From Sycobia sp. Sy_11 (Eukaryota; Arthropoda; Insecta; Hymenoptera; Epichrysomallidae): a DNA stretch of 64,000 nt. The notes beneath the pieces were generated by a model, which was not told where the DNA came from, ran no database searches, and saw only the letters and a list, made by a program, of their open reading frames with translations. This document shows, in pieces, positions 1-9,363 of this stretch. The DNA lies in assembly GCA_018907035.1 (NCBI GenBank), contig JACCIC010000022.1:1612501-1676500 (forward strand), written 5' to 3'. Position 1 is the stretch's first letter; the number at the start of each line of letters is the position of its first letter. A program made the translations under genes and the position numbers.

Positions 1-404
1 AACACAAATATATGTAGACCGAAGCCATGCACTGGTCCACAAAACTAACCGCAATAATCAGAAGGCAATATACATTGAAAAATTTATTCTATTTTTCCTA
101 AATAAGTAGACCGGCACTATACACCGGTCTACAAGCTATAAATATATAATTAGCAATAAGTAAAACTAGCCTATACACTGGTTAATTAACTCTAGTCTGT
201 AAAAACAAGGTGGAATAAAAGTGGTTCGGAACCCCCTATAAACTGTAGGTCCACAAAAATCGCAATGGTGTACAGATCTGCACCAATAAGAAAAGATCAG
301 CAACACTGCAAAGTTTTGGAGCATAACCGGCCGATAAAGCGAAAGCTAGGTTTGGCCGGGAATGTTTATGTGCAACAAAGCATAATTTAGCGACCTTTGT
401 TTTT
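1..404. repeat. AT-rich left edge with short palindromic repeat units
   Basis: No gene is seen. Related 27-nt units at 14-40 and 106-132 lie 92 bp apart; the second is an inverted repeat with 9-bp arms (GTAGACCGG / CCGGTCTAC). A decayed third unit lies near 166-186, and a fourth piece near 249-275 shares the GTCCACAAAA...CGCAAT stretch with positions 36-56. This may be the edge of a satellite-like array cut by the window start. The spacing is irregular, so an array is an inference. Confidence 0.35.
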
Positions 405-1255
405 TTTTTGTTTTCGTATCGCACGGTCTCGGAGGCCGCCTCCCTAGTGGTTGCCGAGTTGATCTCGGTAGACCTCTGGCCCAGGAGCGGAAGTTCCTCC
501 ACCAGATGAACAGGACACTTCGCTAAGCCGAAGCGAAGCAGCAAGCCAGAAAGCGTTCGCTGGCTTGCTGGCAGAATAGGTGGGAGCAAGATACGCGCGG
601 AAGGTGGACCGCCAGAATTATAAGTCAGGTGGCTTTGTGGATCGGTCGGCAGTATGGAGAGATAAATTACTATCTCACCCACATGCTGACCAGCCATGGG
701 TCCTTCCGCGCGTATTTGCACAAGATGGGCAAAGTCGCGGATTCAGGTTGTATATACTGTGGATCCACAAAAGACGTTGCCCATCGTACATTTTTTGTGT
801 ACGGGCAGTGGGAGCAGCAGGAGGCGCGACTGGGGGAGGATGCTGGAAGGATTACTCCGGAAGGCATGGTCCTCCTGATGCTCTCCAGTCAGGAGACATA
901 GGGAAGGGTTGTCTATTTCGTCGAGGATATCCTCAGACGGAAGACGGCAGACCTTCTCTAGATTCTTCTATTTTGCTGGGATATGGTGACGTCTAAAGGC
1001 GAACATCCTGGTCCCCTCCCCGAAGTAATGCCTAACGGCGGTTTCCGGGGTGGGGAGTTGCGCCAGGGAGGGAAGGTCTCTTCGGTGCACGCCTGCCGAC
1101 TCCGACTTGAAGCTCTTTGCAGAAGCAATCGAGGGAATGCACCAAGGAGGTAGATTTTTAGTAGGTATGCCTTTCGGTTGGTGATTCTCACATACCGGGG
1201 GACTGGTCCCCGGGATCCATAAAGGATTTTTCTCCTCCTCTATAAAAAAACTATT
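405..1255 (+). mobile_element. 5'-truncated non-LTR retrotransposon (R1/I-type), 3' end
   Basis: This is the last part of an ORF2 followed by a 3' untranslated region. The translated tail resembles the region after the reverse transcriptase in R1-clade and related insect LINEs: a YRTVSEAA-type block, WQNRWEQDTRGRWT, the HGSFRAYLHKMGKV block, then a Cys/His motif. After the last stop at 959-961 comes a GC-richer stretch ending near the A-rich TATAAAAAAAC at about 1241-1251. The element is missing its 5' end, as is usual for LINE copies. The clade assignment comes from family knowledge of this C-terminal signature; a jockey- or I-clade origin is not excluded. Confidence 0.7.
417..961 (+). pseudogene. 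LINE ORF2 C-terminal remnant, frameshifted
   Basis: The frame from 527 to 961 reads AEAKQQARKRS, then WQNRWEQDTRGRWT, then a block matching the conserved NYYLTxxLTxHGxFRAYLHKMGKV region of LINE ORF2 tails. The following knuckle begins CIYC and keeps a histidine, but its final cysteine is gone (the text reads FFVYGQW where a C-x-R-W is usual). A TAG at 899-901 interrupts the frame, which then runs on as GRVVYFVEDILRRK to a second TAG at 959-961. An upstream block (YRTVSEAASLVVAEL, from 417) is in another frame, so at least one frameshift lies between them. No intact product is possible. Confidence 0.7.
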
Positions 1256-1265
1256 ATTATTATTA

Positions 1266-1558
1266 ACACAATAGGTTACACAGAAAACATAAACATAAAA
1301 CCATAACATACAACTCAAAATATAAAAAATCAATATGTAAATATACTTATATTCTATCGATGCTCAATGTCTTTTTATTATTTAAGCATTTAAATTTTTT
1401 TTATAGGAGAATAAGAAATATATAAACCATATTATCAATTTTAACTCGGACTGGTGCATGTAAATTCCGTGCGTCAACTGAATAGGTAAAAATTTTTTTT
1501 CCTATATTGGTACAACCTTTCTTGATGTCCGTGTGAAATTTTAGCGCCATATCTCTAT
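1266..1558. other. AT-rich spacer between LINE and mariner fragments
   Basis: Starts with an ATT trinucleotide run (about 1250-1266). No reading frame or RNA gene was recognised. Positions 1480-1550 could be part of another decayed transposon, but I cannot identify it. Confidence 0.4.
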
Positions 1559-1812
1559 TACGAGGGTGGACCCAGAAGTACCTGGCCTTAGTTGTGGCAG
1601 TAGTTGCTCAAAAAATACCACTGTATTGGAAAGTACACAATCTATAAAGTATATTTCTCAAGTTTGAAGACGCCATAATGCTTAGCAGTTGTTTGACAGC
1701 CATCAATAGTGAGTTTGTAAACATGGAAAAAATTGGTCATGGTTATGTGATACAATACTTATATTTGAAAGGCCTCAACTCAATCAATATAAAATATGTA
1801 CCAGACTTTATT
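1559..1812 (+). mobile_element. Mariner 5' end fragment, cut by the BEL element
   Basis: After a TA dinucleotide comes a mariner-type terminal inverted repeat beginning CGAGGGTGGACCCAGAAG, then about 150 bp of leader, then an ATG at 1723. The first ten or so bases match the left end of the separate mariner at 40665, so the two belong to related families. The fragment stops where the BEL 5' LTR begins. I do not find its remainder beyond the other end of the BEL element. Confidence 0.7.
1723..1812 (+). pseudogene. Mariner transposase N-terminus (about 30 codons)
   Basis: Starts MEKIGHGYVIQYLYLKGL, the typical opening of the N-terminal helix-turn-helix domain of mariner transposases, followed by NSINIKYVPDFIL where relatives have a residue run ending in a similar D-x-x-L. 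The reading frame runs straight into BEL LTR sequence. The DNA-binding domain is incomplete and the catalytic domain absent, so this is not functional. Confidence 0.65.
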
Positions 1813-2623
1813 TTAGCCAGCCGAAATGTATACAATACTCGATACAGCTTAGTTTAAGATCAAGATAGAGAGAGAATTGTTTATATTTGTAAGTCGAGTG
1901 TCGAAAAGAAAGGCCTCTAAAAAGACGCGTCTAGAACGACGCGGCCAGACTGTTGCGAGCGCTTGTTGAGTGAGGTACCTCAATTAAGTAACGTAATAAA
2001 CGGTTTAGAGAAACTCTGATTGTTAGTTAAGATTGTAGTTGCATTTTGTTGTTAATTTTAGTATATGGATTTTGCGCGTTAGGCGAGTGTTGCTCTGCCC
2101 TGAAGTGTAACTAGCCCTAAGCGGCGCTTGCGGAATTGTGTGATTTCCAGCGGCTCATCGTCTCGATCTGGGCATCTGCCCCGAGCACAGCCGTGTCTCC
2201 TCGCTGATAGGCCCCTGTCGCCTCGAGAGAGACTCCGATCTCCAAGTGGGAGATCTACTTCAGGGTACGAGGCCATACCCGACGGGGTTTGAAGCTTGCG
2301 CATAAAACCCGATTCAATTTGTTTTGACGCATATCATATCGTATGTTAGACAGTAAGTTCTATATATATATATTTATTTGAATGATCATTCAATTTAACC
2401 TTTATTTATTTAGTGTGTATGTGTTTAATTCGGAAATATTGGCTTTTTCCTCCACTCTTCAAGTGGAGGTTTTTTATGCCGGTATTTCAACAAATAAACG
2501 ATTTATGTTAATTAAAGTGTTTTATTCATAATTGTGTCATGATTTCACTTATTATTATTATTACAATTATTATTATGTATTCCACCAAACCTTGTCCTCT
2601 AAAATAATTAAGCAAAAAGAACA
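1811..2623 (+). repeat. BEL element 5' LTR
   Basis: About 813 bp, matching 8553-9363. It has AATAAA-type signals, a hairpin (CCTCCACT / AGTGGAGG, about 2450-2470) followed by six T, and ends AAAAAGAACA just before the primer-binding-like motif. Relative to the polypurine tract of the 3' copy it seems to lack its first 19 or so bases: the 3' copy may begin TGTTTACATATAG at 8534, and this stretch has no counterpart here. Confidence 0.9.
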
Positions 2624-2625
2624 TT

Positions 2626-2642
2626 TGGTGCCCCGGGTGAGG
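2626..2642 (+). other. Putative primer-binding site
   Basis: TGGTGCCCCGGGTGAGG begins three bases after the LTR end. Its position, and an opening TGG complementary to a tRNA 3' CCA, fit a tRNA primer site. I could not assign the tRNA. Confidence 0.5.
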
Positions 2643-3211
2643 AAGTGAAGTTTATGGCATAAGACTTGAAATAAGGCACATTAATAAAACGATTCATTAT
2701 ATTATATTGAGTTCTCGAATGTGTATGGTAGAATTAGATTATTAATTAAATCATTTTTTCTTAATGTTTAATTTTTTAAATAATATATGTTTAACTTATT
2801 TTACGTAGAGGTAACTGTTTTAATAAATTCAATTTAAATTTCATTTTACATAGATATTTAGAAATTATTGTAACAATTGGTATGTACGATAAAATTATTA
2901 AAATTAATTAGTATTATTTGCGTTTTATTATATATATTATATTGCGTTTTATTATAGTTATATTGTGCAATGCTTTGTTCAATGATATATATATATATAT
3001 AACGAATATTGTAATCTTAGTTAATTCTTGTTAGACGCTCAATTCGTGGGTCCACCGTTATCTTTGTATATATTAAGATATTACTTTAAGAAAACTATAA
3101 ATTCGGGTTCAGGCTTATAGCGCAGGCGGACATATAAGAATACTCGCGTTTCTTTCTTTCATCTGTTTGTGTTACGAACTTAGTAAACATATCGTAATTA
3201 TTACAGTCACA
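2643..3211 (+). other. BEL untranslated leader, AT-rich
   Basis: No frame. A short (TA)n lies near 2985-3001. The sequence becomes less AT-rich before the Gag start. Packaging or dimerisation signals would be expected here, but none can be recognised by eye. Confidence 0.5.
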
Positions 3212-6200
3212 ATGCCATCTAATTCTTTGAAAAAATTAACAGCGATACAGAGTGCTCGCTTATCCGAGATCGAGTTTATTCGCTCAAGGTTAAGGGTTCG
3301 GCCGCGCGACTCTCTTAGTAAAAACGTCGTGCAGTCACGCATCGACGCGATAAAAACTGTGTGGGACGAAACTCGGAAAACGCATGCTGAGATAATCGGG
3401 AGAGTAGATGCGGCATCCGATATCTACATAATCGAAGGTGTATTTGCTCGTATGCAAACAATATATGAAGATGCCCTCGATGAGTTTTTATCTCTGCTTT
3501 CCGACTTCGAACGCAGGAATGAAAATGAATTAAGAAGTCGAGTAGATGAACAAAATGCATCAGATGTCAATCCACGCCCCGCTAAGCTTCCCAAGCTTGA
3601 CCTTCCAACCTTTTCCGGTCATTATGAGGATTGGGAGAGCTTTCATGATTTGTTTGTATCACTCGTACATAATGCCCCTCGACTTTCAGATGTTACTAAA
3701 TTACAGTATTTAAAATCTTGTTTGAAAGGTACGGCAGCAGATTTAGTACGGGATATCGCAACAACAAATGCAAATTATATTTCTACGTGGAAATCATTGA
3801 AAGCACGTTTTTACAATCTGCGGCTAACTGTTTACAATCACTTAAATACTCTTATGAATTTAGCGAGTTTAAAAAGGGAATCGTCTATAGAATTACGTAA
3901 ATTCGCCGACGAATGCCAGCGTATAGTGCGGGCGTTAAAAAATTTGAAAATGCCAGTTGAAAACTGGGATATTTGGTTGGTCTATATACTTGGTAATAAA
4001 CTAGATTCTGACACGCGAAAGTTATGGGAATCGGAGCTTAGCTCAAAGGATAAAAATAAAGCAGGAAACGTAGACGATGATTGCATTATATTTGACAGCT
4101 TTCCAAAATTTTCTGAATTAGCCGAATTTTTGGAAAAACGAGTACAAGCATTAACCATGGTGTCCGACTCAAAAAATGAAAAAAGAGCCTCATTGTTCCA
4201 AAAAACTTTAATAACAAATTCTCGTAAAACGTTTTTTACAATTTCCAAGAAAAATGCTGTTAATGATATAAAATGCTCGCTCTGTGCCGGAAATCATAAG
4301 ATTATGAAATGCGCACAGTTTCGTGCCAAATCTGCTTACGATCGCGGCGCCCACATACGTCGATTACAGCTTTGTTTTAATTGTTTCGGGCCACATAAAT
4401 TCCGAGATTGTTCGTCACCTAAGCGATGTGTTACATGCAGCGGAAAGCATCATTCACTCTTACATTTTAATACAAAATCACGCAATCAATTAAATGAAAC
4501 TAATTCCGATCACGATAATAAATTAGACACTATAAAAAATACAGAAAGATCGTCGGGAGTGAACGCGCACACCGCTAGTGTGACTAGGCCGTATAACTCT
4601 GTTCTTCTTGCTACCGCGCAAGTTATTATTATAGGACCAAATGGGAAACAAACATTCGCACGTGCGTTATTAGATCAGGGCTCTGAAATCTCGTTTGTAA
4701 CTGAGTCTATTGCGCAGCTTCTTGGACTAAAGAAACACCATGTAAATATTCCGCTCACAGGATTAGGAGCCAACACAACTGGCACTGCTCGTGCACTTGT
4801 TAATTTTACATTACAATCCATTACTGATTCAAATTTTTCTCTCGAAATAGAAGCACTGACTCTGCCACGGCTCACATCTAAATTACCAGCACGTAAAACA
4901 ATTGAGCTTGATATGAGTTATCTCCAAAACTTTAGTTTAGCCGATCCAAAATTTAATATACCTGATAAAATCGACATTATTTTAGGAGCGGATGTATATG
5001 GCAAGGTACTTAAATCCGGCTTGCATACATTCTCAACGGTAATAGCTCAAAATACCGAATTGGGGTGGATTTTATCAGGTCCAGTACAAGCGAGCGCGTC
5101 ACGGCGGGCGGAACTTTCTTATCAAGCTCCTAAATTAGTAATGCATTGTATATCGAATGATGAATTAAATATAGAGCTACAGAAATTTTGGAATTTAGAG
5201 GAAGTAGGCTCGGTTACTAGTAGATCAAAACCAGAAGAGGAATTCTGCGAACAAAAATTCGTTAAAACGCATACGCGTAGTCCGGACGGGCGATATACGG
5301 TACGATTGCCATTAAAATCAGACATTCCTCAGGTAGCCAATGAAACTCGGCATATGGCAATAAAATCACTGGCGCAAACACATCGTAGATTCTCGCGCGA
5401 TGGAAGATTAAGTCGGGCTTATAAAGAATTTATGGATACTTACGAACGACTTGGCCACATGACGCCTATTCCAAAAAATGAAATAAACAATAGAAATGGT
5501 TGGTATTTGCCTCACCATGCCGTAGTGCAAGAATCCGCCGGTAAATATAAAATACGGGTAGTTTTTGATGCATCTAGACGCACGAGCAATAATAATTTTT
5601 TGAACAATTTTCTGAGCGTAGGACCTGCGCTGCAGCGCGACCTCTCGTTGATTTTACTGAATTGGCGTAAATATCGGTACGTATTCACGGCCGATATTAT
5701 AAAAATGTATAGACAGATACGGGTCCATTCGGAAGATCAAGATTTTCAGAGGATCGTTTGGGCGCCTCATCCTAATGACATTCCTAGAGACTATCGTTTA
5801 AATACGGTGACTTATGGTACCTCTTGTGCTCCGTATTTAGCGATACGCACATTGTTACAACTAGCTAATGACGAACGAAATGTTTATCCTCTCGGCGCTC
5901 GATGTCTCGAACAAAATACTTACGTCGATGATATGTTTGCGGGTGCCGATAAACTTTCAGTTGCGATAGAAAAGCGCGACGAACTTGTTAACATTTTAAA
6001 CTCAGCGGGGATACAGTTAGATAAATGGGCCGCGAATAACGATGCACTTTTACCATTACAATTTCGGAACGTGAATAATAATATTTCAAAAGAAATAAAC
6101 GAAAACGAGTCCGTAAAAACCTTAGGTCTAAAATGGAACCCGGAGAAAGATGTATTTAGTTTTGAATTAAAACACTTAAATCTGACAAGTGCCCCGACAA

Positions 6201-6928
6201 AACGATCTGTGTTATCAACGATCGCGCGTTTATATGATCCGCTTGGCTGGTTGTCGCCGATAATTATAAGTGCCAAAATTATTATGCAGGATCTCTGGCT
6301 AAGTAAATGCGATTGGGATTCAATACTTCCGAAAGAAATACGCGATAAGTGGATCGAATATTGTAAATCTCTAGCAGAGCCAAACATTATATCGATTGAT
6401 CGATGGCTGCATACCGAATCAAACTGTTCTGCTCAGATTCATGGTTTCGCGGACGCATCGTCTCGTGCTTACGCCGCCGTTGTTTATATTAGAGTAAAAA
6501 AGGGCGACCGCACTCATATATCGCTATTGGCATCGAAATCAAAGGTAGCGCCGGTAAAAACAATAAGCATTCCGAATCTAGAACTTTGTGGAGCCGCACT
6601 ACTCGTAAAATTAATTAAACATGTCAAAAGATTAGAATTCTTTGCAACAATGCCGGTGACTGCATGGTGTGATAGTCAGATTGTTCTCGCATGGCTTCAA
6701 AAACATCCCTGTCACTGGAAGAGCTTTGTGGCAAATAGAGTATCATTGATTCAAACTGAATTACCTTCAGCTACATGGAGGTATATATCCACAAAGGAGA
6801 ATCCAGCTGACTTAGCCACACGTGGCTGCACACCAGCAAAATTGGCCGATAATGATCTGTGGTGGCATGGTCCAACTTGGCTCTCGCAGCCAGGTGAGAA
6901 CTTTCCTAAGCTTCCGACACCGGTATGA
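3212..6928 (+). CDS. BEL Gag-protease-RT-RNase H, ended by a premature TGA
   Basis: Start chosen at the first ATG (CACAATG), giving MPSNSLKKLTAIQ and 1238 residues. Gag comes first: a charged N-terminus, then a DUF1759-type capsid region from about residue 131 (LPTFSGHYEDW). Three zinc-knuckle-like motifs begin at C355, C388 and C406; the third ends in His instead of Cys. The aspartic protease has DQGS at 488-491. Reverse transcriptase has its first catalytic Asp at D828 (FTADI) and YVDD at 904-907. RNase H shows D1081, E1124, D1154 and D1200. In BEL/Pao relatives the frame runs on into integrase. Here a TGA at 6926-6928 stops it, while the same frame resumes at once, so this is a point break, not a natural gene end. 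All named RT and RNase H catalytic residues are present. The product would copy RNA into DNA in cytoplasmic particles. Confidence 0.92.
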   Translation: MPSNSLKKLTAIQSARLSEIEFIRSRLRVRPRDSLSKNVVQSRIDAIKTVWDETRKTHAEIIGRVDAASDIYIIEGVFARMQTIYEDALDEFLSLLSDFERRNENELRSRVDEQNASDVNPRPAKLPKLDLPTFSGHYEDWESFHDLFVSLVHNAPRLSDVTKLQYLKSCLKGTAADLVRDIATTNANYISTWKSLKARFYNLRLTVYNHLNTLMNLASLKRESSIELRKFADECQRIVRALKNLKMPVENWDIWLVYILGNKLDSDTRKLWESELSSKDKNKAGNVDDDCIIFDSFPKFSELAEFLEKRVQALTMVSDSKNEKRASLFQKTLITNSRKTFFTISKKNAVNDIKCSLCAGNHKIMKCAQFRAKSAYDRGAHIRRLQLCFNCFGPHKFRDCSSPKRCVTCSGKHHSLLHFNTKSRNQLNETNSDHDNKLDTIKNTERSSGVNAHTASVTRPYNSVLLATAQVIIIGPNGKQTFARALLDQGSEISFVTESIAQLLGLKKHHVNIPLTGLGANTTGTARALVNFTLQSITDSNFSLEIEALTLPRLTSKLPARKTIELDMSYLQNFSLADPKFNIPDKIDIILGADVYGKVLKSGLHTFSTVIAQNTELGWILSGPVQASASRRAELSYQAPKLVMHCISNDELNIELQKFWNLEEVGSVTSRSKPEEEFCEQKFVKTHTRSPDGRYTVRLPLKSDIPQVANETRHMAIKSLAQTHRRFSRDGRLSRAYKEFMDTYERLGHMTPIPKNEINNRNGWYLPHHAVVQESAGKYKIRVVFDASRRTSNNNFLNNFLSVGPALQRDLSLILLNWRKYRYVFTADIIKMYRQIRVHSEDQDFQRIVWAPHPNDIPRDYRLNTVTYGTSCAPYLAIRTLLQLANDERNVYPLGARCLEQNTYVDDMFAGADKLSVAIEKRDELVNILNSAGIQLDKWAANNDALLPLQFRNVNNNISKEINENESVKTLGLKWNPEKDVFSFELKHLNLTSAPTKRSVLSTIARLYDPLGWLSPIIISAKIIMQDLWLSKCDWDSILPKEIRDKWIEYCKSLAEPNIISIDRWLHTESNCSAQIHGFADASSRAYAAVVYIRVKKGDRTHISLLASKSKVAPVKTISIPNLELCGAALLVKLIKHVKRLEFFATMPVTAWCDSQIVLAWLQKHPCHWKSFVANRVSLIQTELPSATWRYISTKENPADLATRGCTPAKLADNDLWWHGPTWLSQPGENFPKLPTPV

Positions 6929-6943
6929 ACACTACATGTCCAT

Positions 6944-8143
6944 ATGTGTAAAAAGGTAGAATTATTTTCTAGATTCTCCTCGTTAACCAGACTAATTCGC
7001 GTTATTGCTTATTGTTTGCGACCATTACGCAATCTTCGTAATCGTAAAAATGGTTTAAATCCATTGCCACTGTTTCTTACCGCCTTTGAACATTTTGATG
7101 CACGTGTAAGAGTTATTAAACTCGCTCAATCATATGCTTTTGCATCCGAAATCAAACTTTTAAAAAATGGGAAGGCATTGCCTAAAGGTAATTCACTGTG
7201 TAAGCTGCATCCATTTGTAGATGAAAAAGATAACATCTTACGCGTTGGAGGACGTCTCTCAAATTCTTATTTCATGCATAATACTAATCACCCGCCTATT
7301 TTACCGCATCGATGCGCTTTAAGCCGATTATTTGTCCGACATGCTCACTTTGCATCATTACATGGTGGACCCACCTTAACAAGTAGTTTTTTACAACAAA
7401 ATGTTTGGATTTTAGGAAAAACTAGGTTAATAAAAACTGAAATTCGGAATTGTGTAACGTGCCAGCGCGTAAAGCCACGTTTAGCACATCAACTTATGGG
7501 CGAGCTGCCAGCCGCACGGGTAACACCTGCCCGTCCTTTCGCAACTTCGGGACTAGATTATGCAGGGCCGTTTTTAATACGTACATCAAAAGGCCGCGGA
7601 CATCGAGCCTATAAGGGTTACATAGTCTTATTTATTTGCTTTGCTAGCCGCGCTATACATTTGGAACTTGTCAGCGACCTCTCAACAGACAGTTTCATCG
7701 CAGCTTATCGTCGTTTCATAAGCAGACGCGGAATTTGTCGGCACTTATATAGCGACAACGCTACAACATTTCACGGAGCTGATAAAGAACTTCGTTCTAT
7801 GTTCACCAATGCGTCTGAATTTTATAAGGAGACTGCTGCACTACTCGCCAATGACGGTACTGAATGGAATTTTATTCCACCCAATACTCCACATTATGGC
7901 GGCCTGTGGGAAGCGGGAGTAAAATCAGTAAAGCACCACTTAAAAAGGGTCCTCGGAAACAACACACTTACATTTGAAGAGTTTACAACTGTATTGGCAG
8001 AGATTGAAGCCTGTCTTAATTCTAGGCCAATGTGTCCAATGAGCTCTGATACGGACGATCTAAACGTTTTAACACCAGCACATTTTCTCATCGGGGATGC
8101 TTTATGTGTAATTCCAAATGAAGATTTGCCAACATTGCCTTAG
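6944..8143 (+). CDS. BEL integrase segment, same frame as Gag-Pol
   Basis: This stretch lies in exactly the frame of the preceding segment; only the TGA at 6926 separates them. The first ATG is at 6944, but in the complete element translation would come through from upstream. It carries an N-terminal zinc-binding region (HAHFASLHGG ... CVTCQRVKPR), then the integrase core with catalytic D at 7556 (GLDYAGPF), D at 7754 (YSDNATTF) and E at 7910 (GGLWEAG). The D-to-E gap is 51 residues, longer than the retroviral 35. The frame ends in TAG at 8141-8143, inside a conserved linker, again a point break. The protein would join the DNA copy to host chromosomes. As it stands there is no upstream start that would make a whole polyprotein. 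Confidence 0.9.
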   Translation: MCKKVELFSRFSSLTRLIRVIAYCLRPLRNLRNRKNGLNPLPLFLTAFEHFDARVRVIKLAQSYAFASEIKLLKNGKALPKGNSLCKLHPFVDEKDNILRVGGRLSNSYFMHNTNHPPILPHRCALSRLFVRHAHFASLHGGPTLTSSFLQQNVWILGKTRLIKTEIRNCVTCQRVKPRLAHQLMGELPAARVTPARPFATSGLDYAGPFLIRTSKGRGHRAYKGYIVLFICFASRAIHLELVSDLSTDSFIAAYRRFISRRGICRHLYSDNATTFHGADKELRSMFTNASEFYKETAALLANDGTEWNFIPPNTPHYGGLWEAGVKSVKHHLKRVLGNNTLTFEEFTTVLAEIEACLNSRPMCPMSSDTDDLNVLTPAHFLIGDALCVIPNEDLPTLP

Positions 8144-8500
8144 AACCGACTCAATCGATTTCAGTTGATGCAGCGAATTAGAACGCAATTCTGGAAACGC
8201 TGGTCGTTAGAATACTTGACTTATTTACAGGAGCGAAGTAAATGGAGGGACCCGACCGAGAATTTCGCAGTTGGTCAAATTGTGCTTGTGAGGGATGATC
8301 GGTATCCCCCATCGAAATGGCCTTTAGGCAGAATTTTGGAAACACATCCTGGACCTGACGGATTAGTACGAGTTGTTACACTGAAAACGGCGACAACGGT
8401 ATTACGACGGCATATTGCACGGCTCTGTCCCTTATCATTGGCAGAAGACAGGAGGAGTGAAGAATTTTTGCGAGCTGGCACGATGAACTTAAACAGATGA
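8144..8500 (+). CDS. BEL C-terminal DUF5641-type domain
   Basis: The same frame again, directly after the TAG at 8141-8143. The text NRLNRFQLMQRIRTQFWKRW, then YLQERSKW, then WPLGRILETHPGPDGLVRVV is the conserved C-terminal domain (DUF5641) that follows integrase in BEL/Pao polyproteins. The first ATG after the break is at 8168, but independent translation is unlikely. It ends at TGA 8498-8500, which looks like the natural end of the polyprotein because the polypurine tract and LTR follow within about 50 bp. Confidence 0.88.
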   Translation, partial: NRLNRFQLMQRIRTQFWKRWSLEYLTYLQERSKWRDPTENFAVGQIVLVRDDRYPPSKWPLGRILETHPGPDGLVRVVTLKTATTVLRRHIARLCPLSLAEDRRSEEFLRAGTMNLNR

Positions 8501-8512
8501 ATTTATTCGTCC

Positions 8513-8533
8513 GAGGAACGAAGGCGGGCGGAA
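8513..8533 (+). other. Putative polypurine tract
   Basis: GAGGAACGAAGGCGGGCGGAA is rich in purines and lies just before TGTTTACATATAG. Plus-strand priming normally sits directly next to the LTR start, which argues that the true LTR begins at 8534 instead of 8553. Confidence 0.5.
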
Positions 8534-8552
8534 TGTTTACATATAGTTTCAA

Positions 8553-9363
8553 TGTTAGCCAGCCGAAATGTATACAATACTCGATACAGCTTAGTTTAAT
8601 ATCAAGATAGAGAGAGAATTGTTTATATTTGTAAGTCGAGTGTCGAAAAGAAAGACCTCTAAAAAGACGCGTCTAGAACGACGCGGCCAGACTGTTGCGA
8701 GCGCTTGTCGAGTGAGGTACCTCAATTAAGTAACGTAATAAACGGTTTAGAGAAACTCTGATTGTTAGTTAAGATTGTAGTTGCATTTTGTTGTTAATTT
8801 TAGTATATGGATTTTGTGCGTTAGGCGAGTGTTGCTCTGCCCTGAAGTGTAACTAGCCCTAAGCGGCGCTTGCGGAATTGTGTGATTTCCAGCGGCTCAT
8901 CGTCTCGATCTGGGCATCTGCCCCGAGCATAGCCGTGTCTCCTCGCTGATAGGCCCCTGTCGCCTCGAGAGAGACTCCGATCTCCAAGTGGGAGATCTAC
9001 TTCAGGGTACGAGGCCATACCCGACGGGGTTTGAAGCTTGCGCATAAAACCCGATTCAGTTTGTTTTGACGCATATCATATCGTATGTTAGACAGTAAGT
9101 TCTATATATATATTTATTTGAATGATCATTCAATTGAACCTTTATTTATTTAGTGTGTATGTGTTTAATTCGGAAATATTGGCCTTTTCCTCCACTCTTC
9201 AAGTGGAGGTTTTTTATGCCGGTATTTCAACAAATAAACGATTTATGTTAATTAAAGTGTTTTATTCATAATTGTGTCATGATTTCACTTATTATTATTA
9301 TTACAATTATTATTATGTATTCCACCAAACCTTGTCCTCTAAAATAATTAAGCAAAAAGAACA
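8553..9363 (+). repeat. BEL element 3' LTR
   Basis: About 811 bp collinear with 1811-2623 and about 99% identical. Differences include one TA fewer in the (TA)n tract near 9104-9115 and scattered C/T and A/G changes. It may extend left to 8534. It ends AAAAAGAACA. Confidence 0.92.

Larger units (their letters stand above)
1811..9363 (+). mobile_element. BEL/Pao LTR retrotransposon, nearly complete
   Basis: The order is 5' LTR, primer-binding-site-like motif, leader, Gag, protease, reverse transcriptase, RNase H, integrase, DUF5641-type tail, polypurine tract, 3' LTR. This domain order and the single long gag-pol frame are typical of BEL/Pao elements. There is no env-like frame: only about 50 bp separate the last coding stop (8498-8500) from the 3' LTR. 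The LTRs differ by about nine substitutions and one 2-bp (TA) indel over about 810 bp, near 1.1%, indicating recent insertion. The coding frame is disabled by only two in-frame stop codons. Flanks show no matching 4-6 bp target duplication (CTTTA on the left, AAGAG on the right). Confidence 0.93.

Noticed and set aside
2079..2303. 74-codon minus-strand frame, repeated at 8821-9045
   Set aside because: It lies inside both LTRs and is a by-product of their GC-rich part; no domain or independent signal.
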